This document shows positions 18,122 to 26,848 of a DNA stretch of 64,000 bases, piece after piece; within the stretch, counting starts at the first letter, position 1, and each line of letters starts with the position of its first letter. This DNA is from Inquilinus sp. KBS0705 (lineage in GTDB: Bacteria > Bacteroidota > Bacteroidia > Sphingobacteriales > Sphingobacteriaceae). A model generated the notes under the pieces. It saw only the letters and a list, made by a program, of their open reading frames with translations, was not told where the DNA came from and did not search any database. The position numbers and the translations under genes were made by a program. Location: NCBI GenBank assembly GCA_005938025.2, contig VCCI02000001.1, positions 62,001-126,000 of the forward strand, given 5' to 3'.

Positions 18122-18217
18122 AATTTTAAGCCTTTTTAAACACCTTTTTAACTTTAGGGTTGGGTATTAAAATAAAATTGTTCAATTTGCCGCCTTTGAA
18201 ATCATACATAATACTTT

Positions 18218-19408
18218 ATGAAAACAATAGATCAGATCAGTTTTAACGGTAAACGTGCCCTAATTCGTGTGGACTTTAACGTTCCCCTGGATAAGGATTA
18301 TAACATTACCGACGATAACCGGATGACCGCGGCCTTGCCAACCATCAAAAAGATTTTAAAGGATGGCGGTGCCGTTATTTTAATGTCGCATTTGGGCAGG
18401 CCAAAAAATGGGCCTACCCAGGAATTTTCTTTAGAACATATTGTAAAACACCTGTCTGATCTTTTGGGTCAGCAAGTACAATTTGCTGATGATTGCATTG
18501 GCGAAGATGCCATTGAAAAAGCAAAGGCTTTAGGTAAAGGCGAAGTGCTTTTGTTAGAGAACCTTCGTTTTTATAAAGAGGAGGAAAAAGGAGATAAAGA
18601 TTTCGCCGAGAAGCTATCAAAGTTAGGTGATATATACGTAAACGATGCTTTTGGAACTGCGCACCGTGCGCATGCCTCTACAGCGGTTATAGCGCAGTTT
18701 TTCCCTGATGCTAAGTACTTTGGATACCTGATGGCTGCCGAACTTACCAATGCCGAAAAGATTTTAAACGATGCACCTAAGCCTTTTACAGCTATTATGG
18801 GTGGTTCAAAAGTATCTGATAAGATAGAATTGATTGAAAAACTGCTGGATAAGGTTGATAACCTGATCATTGGCGGCGGTATGGCTTACACCTTTGCTAA
18901 GGCAGATGGCGGCAACATAGGTACATCCTTAGTTGAGGCTGATAAGTTAGACCTTGCCCTTAGCCTGGTTAAAAAGGCGAAAGAGAAAGGTGTACAATTG
19001 TTATTACCTGTTGACAACGTTATTGCGGATGCTTTCTCAAATGATGCCAATACCGATGTGGCCAAAACCGGCCAGATACCTGATAAATGGATGGGCTTAG
19101 ATATTGGTCCTGAAACAGTTACGTTATTTAGCAAGGTGGTTGAAGAATCAAAAACCATACTTTGGAACGGCCCTATGGGTGTGTTCGAGATGGAGAAATT
19201 CCTGGTTGGTACAAAAGCAATTGCCGATGCGGTTGCCAAAGCTACCGATAACGGGGCATTCTCGTTAATAGGCGGTGGCGACTCTGCAGCTGCGGTTGCT
19301 AAGTTTGGCATGACGGAGGATGTAAGCTACGTATCTACAGGTGGTGGTGCCTTATTAGAATATATGGAAGGTAAGGAACTGCCTGGTGTTAAGGCGATTA
19401 ATGAATAA
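18218..19408 (+). CDS. pgk: Phosphoglycerate kinase
   Basis: A 396-residue kinase, complete. [17 protein letters not shown] near residue 17 is the substrate-binding signature, MSHLGRPK near 56 and [11 protein letters not shown] near 112 belong to the N-domain basic patch, [14 protein letters not shown] near 193 is at the hinge, and NGPMGVFE with [12 protein letters not shown] near 343 bind ATP. It makes ATP from 1,3-bisphosphoglycerate, directly downstream of the GAPDH step. The 96-base gap before it could hold its own promoter, but no exact TAnnTTTG box was found. The next gene begins 3 bases after its stop. Confidence 0.97.
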   Translation: MKTIDQISFNGKRALIRVDFNVPLDKDYNITDDNRMTAALPTIKKILKDGGAVILMSHLGRPKNGPTQEFSLEHIVKHLSDLLGQQVQFADDCIGEDAIEKAKALGKGEVLLLENLRFYKEEEKGDKDFAEKLSKLGDIYVNDAFGTAHRAHASTAVIAQFFPDAKYFGYLMAAELTNAEKILNDAPKPFTAIMGGSKVSDKIELIEKLLDKVDNLIIGGGMAYTFAKADGGNIGTSLVEADKLDLALSLVKKAKEKGVQLLLPVDNVIADAFSNDANTDVAKTGQIPDKWMGLDIGPETVTLFSKVVEESKTILWNGPMGVFEMEKFLVGTKAIADAVAKATDNGAFSLIGGGDSAAAVAKFGMTEDVSYVSTGGGALLEYMEGKELPGVKAINE

Positions 19409-19411
19409 TTA

Positions 19412-19834
19412 ATGCTCATTCGCGATTTTAGTGAGAACGACCGAGACAGGCTGCGCAGGATATACCTTGACAGCCGCCGGGCAACTTTTCATTGGTTAGA
19501 TACCAAGGCATACAAGCCGGATGACTTTGATGCAGATACCGAAGAGGAGCGTATTATAGTAGCCGTAAATGATAAGGACGAGGTGTTGGGCTTTGTATCT
19601 ATATACCTGGCAAACAACTTTATACATCACCTGTACATTATACCCGGCTTAGAAAGGCAGGGCATAGGCAAAGCCTTATTAGGTGCCGCAGTAACACTTT
19701 TTGACTTGCCGGTAAAGCTAAAATGCCTCAAACGGAACGAGAATGCCTTAGGCTTTTACAAGGCCAACGGCTGGCGCATACAGGCTGAAGGTACCGATAC
19801 TAATGGCGAATATTACCTGCTAACCAACTGGTAA
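19412..19834 (+). CDS. GNAT family N-acetyltransferase
   Basis: A 140-residue acetyltransferase. IIPGLERQGIGKALLGAAV near residue 75-93 is the acetyl-CoA loop (RQGIGKAL) and LKRNENALGFYKANGWRI near 107-125 is the C-terminal conserved strand. It starts 3 bases after pgk and is followed 6 bases later by a strong terminator, so it ends the glycolytic transcript. It is only distantly like the acetyltransferase that follows gapA, so it is not a recent tandem copy. Substrate unknown. Confidence 0.85.
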   Translation: MLIRDFSENDRDRLRRIYLDSRRATFHWLDTKAYKPDDFDADTEEERIIVAVNDKDEVLGFVSIYLANNFIHHLYIIPGLERQGIGKALLGAAVTLFDLPVKLKCLKRNENALGFYKANGWRIQAEGTDTNGEYYLLTNW

Positions 19835-19840
19835 AATAAA

Positions 19841-19880
19841 CAAAAAGCTCTCCGCAATATGCGGAGAGCTTTTTGTTTAA
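19841..19880 (+). terminator. Strong intrinsic terminator after the pgk operon
   Basis: A 15-base perfect inverted repeat (19841-19855 with 19861-19875) around loop AATAT, A-rich upstream and T-rich downstream, so it can stop transcription from either side. The core is GCTCTCCGC paired with GCGGAGAGC. Confidence 0.92.
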
Positions 19881-20107
19881 ACCCTTCGTTATTCTTCGCT
19901 TTTTTTCGTGTTAATGGGGGATTTTTTCGTTATTTTTCGTTTTAATTGTTGTGGCCGGGCTAACTAATATAACATAAATTTTCATATAAAAAAGTGTTTT
20001 GAGGGTAAAAGCCTTAAGACGCGTTTTTCTTTTTACTCCTGCCTCAAAAAAATACTTGCCGGGGTAATGCTATATGGCCTATATTTAATGTTCCTAATCA
20101 ATCATAA

Positions 20108-21826
20108 ATGGCTGTTAATATAAATACGAATGGTGCTGCCGAACATACCTACGACGCTATTGTTATTGGGTCGGGTATTAGCGGTGGCTGGGCCGCAAAA
20201 GAGTTATGCGATAAAGGCTTAAAAACGCTGGTGCTGGAGCGAGGCCGCGATGTAAGGCATTTAAAAGATTACCCTACCGCCACTAAAAACCCATGGGACT
20301 TTCCGCATAGGGGTGAGTTGCCGCTGGCTGTAAAGACCGAGAACCCCATTGCCGATAGGTGTTATGCCTTTACCGAGGCCACCGAGCACTTTTTTGTAAA
20401 AGATAAAGATCACCCATACGAGCAAAAAAAGCCGTTCGATTGGATACGCGGGTACCAGGTGGGTGGTAAATCGTTACTGTGGGCAAGGCAAACCCAGCGC
20501 TGGAGCAAGTTTGACTTTGAGGGACCTGCCCGCGATGGCTTCGCGGTTGACTGGCCTATACGCTACGACGATATTGCCCCATGGTATAGCCATGTAGAAC
20601 GCTTTGCAGGTATATCGGGCAATAACGATGGTTTAGAAACCCTGCCTGATGGCGAGTTTTTGCCACCCTGGCAAATGAACGTGGTAGAGAAAGCCATGCA
20701 GCAACGCATAATGGCTGCCTACAAAGATAGGGATGTGATCATAGGCCGCTGCGCGCATTTAACACAGCCCAAAGAGATACATTTACAGCAGGGCAGGGGC
20801 CAGTGCCAGGCCCGCAGCCTGTGCGACAGGGGCTGCCCCTTCGGTGGTTACTTTAGTTCCAACTCCTCAACCCTTCCATGGGCGGCTAAAACGGGTAACT
20901 TAACCCTGCGGCCCGATTCGGTAGTGCACTCCATTATTTACGATGAAACGCTGGGCAAGGCCACAGGGGTAAGGGTAATAGATGCGCATACCAAAACAGC
21001 CACCGAGTATTTTGCTAAGATCATATTTGTTAACGCGGCTACCTTAAACAGTAACCTTATATTGCTTAATTCTACCTCGTCGCGTTTTCCGCAGGGATTA
21101 GGTAACGATAACGGCTTGCTGGGCAAATACATCGCCTTTCATAACTACCGCGGGTCGTTAACGGCTACTATGGATGGGTACCAGGATGCCTACTACTATG
21201 GCCGCCGCCCAACCGCTGTGATGCTGCCCAACTTTAGGAACGTGCGCAAACAGGAAACCGACTTTTTACGCGGCTACATGACCTTTTATACCGCTACCCG
21301 CGCCGGATGGGGTCACCAGGCTACGGGCGAGCAGATAGGCGCGCAGTTTAAGGATGAGGTATCGGAACCGGGCAATTGGGGCATATACATGATGATGCAG
21401 GGCGAAACCATCCCGAAGGAAAGCAACCACATCAGCCTGAGTAAAGATAAAAAGGATGAATGGGGAGTGCCGCTGTTATCATTTAACGTAAGCTACGATG
21501 ATAACGACGAAAAGATGCTGAAAGACTTTTTACAGCAGGGTGCCGAAATGCTGGATAAAGCCGGTTGTAAGAACATAACACCTAACGATACCAAACAGGC
21601 ACCGGGGCTGGATATACACGAGGTAGGCGGTGCGCGCATGGGTAACGATGCCAAAACATCATTACTGAACAAGTATAACGCGCTGCATGCCTGCCCCAAT
21701 ATTTTTGTAACCGATGGCGCCTGTATGGCATCAACCGGTACCCAAAATCCATCGTTAACGTTTATGGCGCTAACGGCCAGGGCGGCCAACTACGCGGTGG
21801 AGCAATTGAAGAAAGGGAATGTATAA
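20108..21826 (+). CDS. GMC family FAD-dependent oxidoreductase
   Basis: A 572-residue glucose-methanol-choline oxidoreductase. The FAD dinucleotide loop VIGSGISGGWAAKE starts near residue 19, with the acidic end of strand 2 in TLVLERG near 40. GYQVGGKSLLWARQTQRW near 118 is the GMC second signature. The C-terminus has the catalytic His region IHEVGGARMG near 504 and GTQNPSLTFMALTARAA near 546. A cysteine cluster, QCQARSLCDRGCPFGG near 236-251, resembles that of membrane-linked sugar dehydrogenases. No gluconate-dehydrogenase subunit 3 or cytochrome partner is next to it, and no signal peptide is seen. The donor is probably a sugar or polyol (inference). Confidence 0.9.
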   Translation: MAVNINTNGAAEHTYDAIVIGSGISGGWAAKELCDKGLKTLVLERGRDVRHLKDYPTATKNPWDFPHRGELPLAVKTENPIADRCYAFTEATEHFFVKDKDHPYEQKKPFDWIRGYQVGGKSLLWARQTQRWSKFDFEGPARDGFAVDWPIRYDDIAPWYSHVERFAGISGNNDGLETLPDGEFLPPWQMNVVEKAMQQRIMAAYKDRDVIIGRCAHLTQPKEIHLQQGRGQCQARSLCDRGCPFGGYFSSNSSTLPWAAKTGNLTLRPDSVVHSIIYDETLGKATGVRVIDAHTKTATEYFAKIIFVNAATLNSNLILLNSTSSRFPQGLGNDNGLLGKYIAFHNYRGSLTATMDGYQDAYYYGRRPTAVMLPNFRNVRKQETDFLRGYMTFYTATRAGWGHQATGEQIGAQFKDEVSEPGNWGIYMMMQGETIPKESNHISLSKDKKDEWGVPLLSFNVSYDDNDEKMLKDFLQQGAEMLDKAGCKNITPNDTKQAPGLDIHEVGGARMGNDAKTSLLNKYNALHACPNIFVTDGACMASTGTQNPSLTFMALTARAANYAVEQLKKGNV

Positions 21827-21839
21827 TGAATTGCATTTT

Positions 21840-21960
21840 TGTATTTAACCACTAAGAGCACTAAGAAGGCGCGAAGACCATTGAGGCAAAAGCTTTGCGC
21901 CTCAGAGCCTCCTTTGTATTCTCTGTGTTTAAAAATCACCGCACGTAACTATTTTGCTAT
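21840..21960. repeat. Intergenic repeat remnant (ACTAAGAGCACTAAG type)
   Basis: The gap after the GMC gene contains ACCACTAAGAGCACTAAG, then GGCAAAAGCTTTGCGCC, an inverted repeat, and TTCTCTGTGTTTAAA. It resembles the dispersed non-coding repeats with ACCACAGAG-like ends that I recall from other Bacteroidota. Only this one copy is in the window, so the family assignment is tentative. Confidence 0.4.
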
Positions 21961-21990
21961 AGCCCCAATTCATAGGGGCTTTTTTATTTT
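21961..21990 (+). terminator. Intrinsic terminator after GMC oxidoreductase
   Basis: AGCCCC (21961-21966) pairs with GGGGCT (21975-21980) around an 8-base loop and is followed by TTTTTATTTT. It sits 134 bases after the GMC stop and 43 before the next gene. Confidence 0.7.
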
Positions 21991-22023
21991 ATTCAGTACT
22001 TTTAAACTATTAAACTAACACCC

Positions 22024-23877
22024 ATGAAGAAAACCATACTTTCAGCTTTATGCCTTTTGCTTTCGGCTTACACCTTTGCGCAGGGCGATGCCGCTTATGT
22101 GAAAGAAAACTATACCAAGTACGAGTACAACGTACCCATGCGCGATGGTAAAAAGCTGTTTACATCCGTTTACGTACCAAAAGATCAAACCAAAAAATAC
22201 CCCATCATGATGGACCGCACGCCTTATAGTGTGGCCCCTTATGGTTTGGATAAATACAAGGGCAGCCTTGGTCCCTCGGCGCAGTACCTGCACGATGGTT
22301 TTATATTTGTTTACCAGGATGTACGTGGCCGCTGGATGAGCGAGGGTATTTACGAAGAAATGACCCCCGAGCTGGAAGTGCACAAAACCAATAAGGATGT
22401 AGACGAAGGCACTGATACCTACGACACTATTGACTGGCTGCTTAAAAACCTGCCCAATAACAATGGTAAGGTAGGGGTTTGGGGTATATCGTACCCCGGC
22501 TTTTATACTACCACGGCCTTGCTTAGCCGCCACCCGGCGCTGGTTGCCGCATCACCGCAGGCACCCATTGCCGACCTGTACCGCGACGACGCTTTTCATA
22601 ACGGCGCCTTTATGCTGGTGGCCAACTTCGGCTTTTAACCCGGCTTTACTAACAGACAGGACGATAAACCCACCCAGCGCCGCGCCAAAGGTTTCGACCC
22701 GGGCGAAAAGGACGGTTATAAGTTCTTTTTGGATATGGGCAGCATGCGCAACTCTAATGTAAAATATTATAAAGACACCATACGCTTGTGGAACGAGATG
22801 ATGGACCACCCGGACTACGACCAACACTGGAAAGACCGCAACGTATTAACCCACCTGCACGATATTAAAACCGCTGTATTAGTTACCGGCGGATGGTACG
22901 ATGCTGAAGACTTGTATGGTGCAATAAACACCTACAAAGTATTGGTTAAAAACAACCCAACCACGCCTGTTTACTTTGCTATGGGCCCATGGGTACATGG
23001 CGGTTGGGCACGCGGCAACGGCGACCATTTAGGCGATGTCAGCTTTGGCGGGCCAACAGGTCCGCAATATCGCGAGAAGGTGGAATTTGCCTTTTTTAGT
23101 CATTACTTAAAAGGCACCCCGCTGGATATTGCCAAAGTAAACACTTTTGAGACCGGCGTAAACCAATGGAAAACATCGGCCGCATGGCCGCCAAAAGAGG
23201 CGGTAGAAAAAAACCTTTACTTTTTACCGGGCGGTAAGCTAAGCTTTACCGCGCCAACCAAAGCTAAGGATGATTATAAAGAGTTTGTAAGCGACCCGGC
23301 TAACCCCGTACCGTTTTGGGATGGCATTACCGATGATATGCAGCGCGAGTACATGACAGCCGACCAGCGCTTCGCCGAAAAACGCCCGGATGTATTAACC
23401 TACAAAACCGAGGTATTGGATAAAGATGTTACCATAGCCGGTAATATTTGGGCCAACCTAAAAGTAAGCACTACCGGCACCGATGCCGATTGGATAGTAA
23501 AAATACTGGATGTATACCCCGATACCGCCGCCAATAACCAGTTTACGGGTAAAGAGGTAAAGATGGCCGGTTACGAGCAAATGGTACGCAGCGAGGCCAT
23601 GCGCGGCAAATACCGCAACAGCTTTAGCAAACCCGAGCCCTTTGTGCCCGGCAAGGTAACACCGGTAAATTTTGAGCTGCAGGACGTGCTGCACACCTTT
23701 AAAAAGGGCCACCGCATAATGGTGCAGGTACAAAGCACCTGGTTCCCGCTGATAGACCGCAACACCCAGCAGTTTCAGGATATTATGAAGGCTAAGGACG
23801 ATGACTTTAAAAAAGCCATGCACCGGGTGTATAGCTCAAAAGCGCATCCAAGTTATTTAAAGGTGAGGGTGATGTAA
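22024..23877 (+). pseudogene. CocE/NonD-type S15 hydrolase, interrupted by an in-frame TAA
   Basis: Read through, this is one 617-residue secreted alpha/beta hydrolase: signal peptide MKKTILSALCLLLSAYTFAQ, catalytic serine in GVWGISYPGFY near residue 157, the aspartate in TGGWYDAEDLYGA, the histidine in GPWVHGGW, and the C-terminal jelly-roll domain of the CocE/X-Pro dipeptidyl-peptidase group (LQDVLHTFKKGHRIMVQVQS). A TAA at 22636-22638 interrupts ANFGF/PGFTN in the same frame, with no shift on either side, so a single base change (for example from a Tyr codon) explains it. The break separates Ser from Asp and His, so neither half can be an active esterase. No decay is seen elsewhere, so the change is recent or a sequence error. 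Confidence 0.88.
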
Positions 23878-23879
23878 GA

Positions 23880-24275
23880 ATGTGGATGCATAAGGAAACA
23901 AATCCTGATTTTGAAAAAAGCCGAAATATCATTTTTAAAATATTGATACCGATGTTTGTTGTACTTGCCTGCTTTGTGTTTTGGGTAGAAAGAAATGAAC
24001 CAACTGCCAGGGGATCGTTCTTATTAAGAGCTTCTGAAATGACATTTAATGGTACAGTAGATTCTATATATAATGATGTAACTAATCATAACACTACAAT
24101 GGTTATTCTATCGGATAAATATCGGTATGGTCTTTGGACAGAATTGATATTTAAAATTGAGTTGGGTGATTCTCTCAGCAAATCAAAGGGCTCTTTGAAA
24201 GTCAAGGTTTTTAAAACAAATGGGCAACAGTATATTTTCGATTATAAGAAATTAGCGGATAGTCTATTTAAATAA
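23880..24275 (+). CDS. Small membrane-anchored protein of unknown function
   Basis: A 131-residue protein I do not recognise. The start ATG is 2 bases after the hydrolase stop. Residues about 19-37 (IFKILIPMFVVLACFVFWV) form one membrane helix with a charged N-terminus; the rest is a soluble, probably beta-rich domain. No catalytic motif is visible. Its base composition is AT-rich compared with the hydrolase before it. A palindromic repeat starts 6 bases after its stop. It is the first of three small unknown genes separated by such repeats. Confidence 0.6.
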   Translation: MWMHKETNPDFEKSRNIIFKILIPMFVVLACFVFWVERNEPTARGSFLLRASEMTFNGTVDSIYNDVTNHNTTMVILSDKYRYGLWTELIFKIELGDSLSKSKGSLKVKVFKTNGQQYIFDYKKLADSLFK

Positions 24276-24280
24276 AATTT

Positions 24281-24365
24281 TTGTCCCCTCAGGGTCCTAA
24301 ATGAGAGACCTTGAGGGGACAGAAAATTACTTACCTTGTAATCTTATCAAACTCTCACTAGCGCA
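24281..24365 (+). repeat. Palindromic repeat copy 1 (GTCCCCTCAGGGTC family)
   Basis: GTCCCCTCAGGGTC (24283-24296) pairs with GACCTTGAGGGGAC (24307-24320) with one mismatch and a 10-base loop. The following about 40 bases, including TTGTAATCTTATCAAAC at 24336-24352, resemble the sequence after copy 3 at 24765-24782, so the repeat unit is longer than the hairpin. Confidence 0.75.
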
Positions 24366-24417
24366 CGCGTGCCGTGTGTGACTAACAAGATACACCACCA
24401 CGGTATTGAGATCCGTT

Positions 24418-24490
24418 TTGTCCCCTCAGGGTCTCCGGTACGGGACCCTGAGGGGTTGACCCTGCGTGTTGGTGACCTAGGGGGACGGAA
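24418..24490 (+). repeat. Palindromic repeat copy 2 with degenerate second unit
   Basis: CCCCTCAGGGTC (24422-24433) pairs perfectly with GACCCTGAGGGG (24444-24455). It is followed at 24463-24475 by TGCGTGTTGGTGA and then CCTAGGGGGACGGAA, which looks like copy 3 (24702-24752) with its central hairpin lost. Confidence 0.75.
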
Positions 24491-24514
24491 AGATAATTAA
24501 CTAATTTTCGAAAA

Positions 24515-24697
24515 ATGAATATCCATAATAAACCACTTTTCTATATTGGTGCTATATTAACTTTTGTAGGCACTTATTTGGATTATTCTAATAATGTATC
24601 TAATATAGTCATATACATTTGTTTAATCTTAGGGTTACTTTTTATGCTATTGGCATTTAGAAAGTCGAAAGACGAAAGCGATAACAGTAACAGTTAA
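24515..24697 (+). CDS. Two-helix small membrane protein of unknown function
   Basis: A 60-residue protein with two hydrophobic helices (about 8-24 and 29-47) and a charged tail KSKDESDNSNS. The start is the only ATG that includes the first helix, 24 bases after repeat copy 2. The stop is 4 bases before repeat copy 3. The coding region is AT-rich. No family is recognised; the size and shape would fit a small membrane regulator, toxin or immunity protein, but nothing in the sequence selects one. Confidence 0.5.
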   Translation: MNIHNKPLFYIGAILTFVGTYLDYSNNVSNIVIYICLILGLLFMLLAFRKSKDESDNSNS

Positions 24698-24701
24698 ACC
24701 A

Positions 24702-24797
24702 TGCGTGTTGGTGAACCTCAGGGTACTCTACGAGAGACCCTGAGGGGACGGAATATATATCTTATTTGTAACTTTATGAAACATACTCTCTACGCCA
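24702..24797 (+). repeat. Palindromic repeat copy 3 (GTCCCCTCAGGGTC family)
   Basis: Starts with TGCGTGTTGGTGA (24702-24714), then CCTCAGGGT (24716-24724) pairing with ACCCTGAGG (24737-24745), then GGACGGAA. The downstream flank to about 24797 resembles that of copy 1. Confidence 0.75.
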
Positions 24798-24824
24798 CCA
24801 AGTGGTAAGATTTAATGATAGAAT

Positions 24825-25235
24825 ATGAGAAGTATAAATTTCAAGCCTGTATACCTAACAAAATTAATAACCCGACTGATTGTATTGGGGATTATGATTG
24901 CAGCGGTTATATTCCTCAAGTTTAATATGGAGACGGAGTTTGCCTATTGTTTAAGTATGTTTATATTTTTTGTAGGTGTTTTAATAGTCTTTTATTTAAA
25001 TCAATTGCACCCCGAGCGCATTGATTTGGATATAGATCAGTTAACAATCATCTATTTTAATAAAATGTTTTTCAAAATCCCCCCAAGAACACTTGCGACA
25101 AACAGCATTAAGCTTATCAACCTTAAAGACAGGTATTTACTAATAAGCCAAAATGAAACGATAGCAAAAATTAGTGTCGGTGCTATAGAAGAAACAGAGT
25201 TACAAATTCTGGCCAAAATGATCATGCAGATTTAG
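24825..25235 (+). CDS. Two-helix membrane protein of unknown function
   Basis: A 136-residue protein. Two membrane helices at about residues 13-32 (LITRLIVLGIMIAAVIFLKF) and 40-60 are followed by a soluble C-terminal domain of short strands (IDLDIDQLTIIYFNKMFFKI, YLLISQNETIAKISVG) and a final helix. This layout resembles small PH-like (YcxB or bPH) membrane proteins, but the match is too loose to assign. AT-rich. It is the last of the three small genes between the broken hydrolase and the VOC gene. Confidence 0.55.
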   Translation: MRSINFKPVYLTKLITRLIVLGIMIAAVIFLKFNMETEFAYCLSMFIFFVGVLIVFYLNQLHPERIDLDIDQLTIIYFNKMFFKIPPRTLATNSIKLINLKDRYLLISQNETIAKISVGAIEETELQILAKMIMQI

Positions 25236-25271
25236 AATAAATGCATTAGTTCGTTTAGGCTTGTATCTACA

Positions 25272-25310
25272 ACGACTTTGCGCGGAGTGATAGCGACAAA
25301 GCAATCTCAT
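25272..25310 (-). repeat. Copy of GCTTTGTCGCTATC intergenic repeat
   Basis: On the minus strand ATTGCTTTGTCGCTATCACT matches the right arm of the repeat at 51937-51956 with one difference. The remaining 160-base gap (25236-25397) shows no gene. Confidence 0.6.
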
Positions 25311-25397
25311 AGCTATGCATAACCGCCGTGTCTATCAGCAGATGCTCATTATAGCAATTACGCGCGGTTAATTACGTTAATAAATTAAGTAAACATT

Positions 25398-25817
25398 ATG
25401 CAACCCATCAACCTCCAAATTAACGCCATACAGCACATCGGCATCCCGGTAACGGATATAAAGGCATCCGAGGCATTTTACAGCCGCTTGGGCTTTGCTA
25501 ATGTAATGCAGGCGGGCTTTACCGATGGCGGGCAACCCGGCGCTTGTATAATGATGAAACGCGGCGATATGGTGATGGAGCTTTACCAACTACCCCAACA
25601 TGGCCTGGCCGAAATACGCAGCCGAAAAAATGGACATATAGACCATGTAGCCTTTGATGTACCGGATATAGACGAAGCTTTTACCACTCTTAAAAATGCC
25701 GGCTTTAATGTAATAGAACCCGAACCTTTTTTTTTGCAATTTTGGGAGCGGGGCTGCAAGTACTTTAACATTATAGGGCCTGATGGTGAACGGCTGGAGT
25801 TTAACCAGATATTGTAG
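25398..25817 (+). CDS. VOC family (glyoxalase I-like) protein
   Basis: A 139-residue protein with two betaalphabetabetabeta halves. IQHIGIPVTDIKASEAFYSR (residues 11-30) opens the first, with a likely metal His; VMELYQLPQ supplies the Glu; DHVAFDVPDIDEAFTTLKNA near 76 opens the second, with another His; GPDGERLEFNQ near 126-136 gives the last Glu. These are the positions of the glyoxalase I metal site. VOC proteins include lyases, isomerases and dioxygenases; the substrate here is unknown. No operon partner is clear, since the next gene codes for a lipoprotein 40 bases downstream. Confidence 0.85.
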   Translation: MQPINLQINAIQHIGIPVTDIKASEAFYSRLGFANVMQAGFTDGGQPGACIMMKRGDMVMELYQLPQHGLAEIRSRKNGHIDHVAFDVPDIDEAFTTLKNAGFNVIEPEPFFLQFWERGCKYFNIIGPDGERLEFNQIL

Positions 25818-25857
25818 CGTTTTTATTTAAACCTGCGTAATATTGTTAAACCCTAAA

Positions 25858-26283
25858 ATGATGCGCAAAATACTACCCCTTGTTTTACTGGCAACCATTT
25901 GCTTAGCTGCCTGCAACAAAGCTACCCACAAACCGGGCTGCCCAACCAACCAGGTTTGTACCGCGCTTTTTGCTACCGTTAACGTAGCCTTTGTTGATAA
26001 GGACGGCCAAATTGTTAATGTGAAGAATGTTACTATTACCAACCTGCGCACCGACTCGGCAATTGTAATAGATAATATTACCGGGCCAAGTATTTCTCCG
26101 CATATCATTACTATTGCTACCGATGCTAACCGCCAGCAATTCTCAACCGAGGGCGACAATGTAAGGGTGGTAGCTACCGATGTGGTTACCAATAAAACCG
26201 CGACAGCTATGTTTAAAATATCGGGCGGTTGCAATTGCCATGTAGATAAAGTTGCCGGGCCGGATAAAATAGTATTCGAGTAA
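25858..26283 (+). CDS. Lipoprotein of unknown function, tandem paralog A
   Basis: A 141-residue lipoprotein from ATG 25858 (a second ATG follows at 25861). The signal peptide ends in a lipobox LAACNK. The mature part begins with a conserved GCPTNQVCTALFATVNVAF, holds a beta-rich middle, and ends ISGGCNCHVDKVAGPDKIVF. Four cysteines (GCP, VCT, GGCNC) are shared with the next gene's product, suggesting disulfides or a metal site in the periplasm. No known domain was recognised. The gene lies 57 bases before its paralog, so the pair arose by tandem duplication. Confidence 0.75.
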   Translation: MMRKILPLVLLATICLAACNKATHKPGCPTNQVCTALFATVNVAFVDKDGQIVNVKNVTITNLRTDSAIVIDNITGPSISPHIITIATDANRQQFSTEGDNVRVVATDVVTNKTATAMFKISGGCNCHVDKVAGPDKIVFE

Positions 26284-26340
26284 GCCTGCCAACAAATGGG
26301 CTGTTATGCTGTTGAGGGTATATATTAAAAACACTTACCT

Positions 26341-26778
26341 ATGAGCCGTTTACGTTTATTACCATTTTTGCTGATCATAGCAGCCCTATCGGCATGCAGT
26401 AAAAAAGTGCAAACCACAGGCTGCCCAACCGGGCAAATGTGCACCATGATATTTACTACCATTGGCGTTGAGTTTGTCGATAGCGCGGGTGTGGCTGTAA
26501 AAGTTAAAGATGTTAATGTGGTTAATCAACGCACCAATACGGCTATAATAGCATCGGGCATCAACACGCCCGAAGATTTTGCCGGGCAGTATGTGATAGT
26601 TACCGATGGCAATAAAAAAGAACTCTCTACCCAGGGCGACGACGTTAAGATAACCGCTACATCTGTAGCTACCGGCCAAACTATATCGGCGATGTATAAA
26701 ATTTCGGGTGGCTGTAATTGCCATGTGGCCAAAGTTGCCGGCCCCGAAAAGATAGTTTTTACACAGCATAATAAGTAA
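26341..26778 (+). CDS. Lipoprotein of unknown function, tandem paralog B
   Basis: A 145-residue lipoprotein (lipobox LSACSK) clearly related to the previous gene's product: GCPTGQMCTMIFTTIGVEFVD near residue 28, then VKDVNVVNQRTNTAI, LSTQGDDVKITATSVATG, and the end MYKISGGCNCHVAKVAGPEK. All four cysteines after the lipobox are kept. The two proteins differ most in the middle loop, so the duplication is not recent. The role is unknown; the envelope location is likely. Confidence 0.75.
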   Translation: MSRLRLLPFLLIIAALSACSKKVQTTGCPTGQMCTMIFTTIGVEFVDSAGVAVKVKDVNVVNQRTNTAIIASGINTPEDFAGQYVIVTDGNKKELSTQGDDVKITATSVATGQTISAMYKISGGCNCHVAKVAGPEKIVFTQHNK

Positions 26779-26848
26779 GCCCTTTTTGCCTTAAACGATG
26801 TTGCAAGTATGCGGCTTAATAGTAGCTTTGTATAAACCTGATTTTAAA

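Noticed and set aside
22048..22533. Long open frame on the minus strand opposite the CocE-type hydrolase
   Set aside because: It is antisense to clear hydrolase homology with a signal peptide and catalytic motif, and its product shows low-complexity shadow composition.
24276..24514. Integron attC sites or a tRNA gene
   Set aside because: The hairpins lack the GTTRRRY/RYYYAAC core sites, no integrase is present, and no cloverleaf could be drawn.
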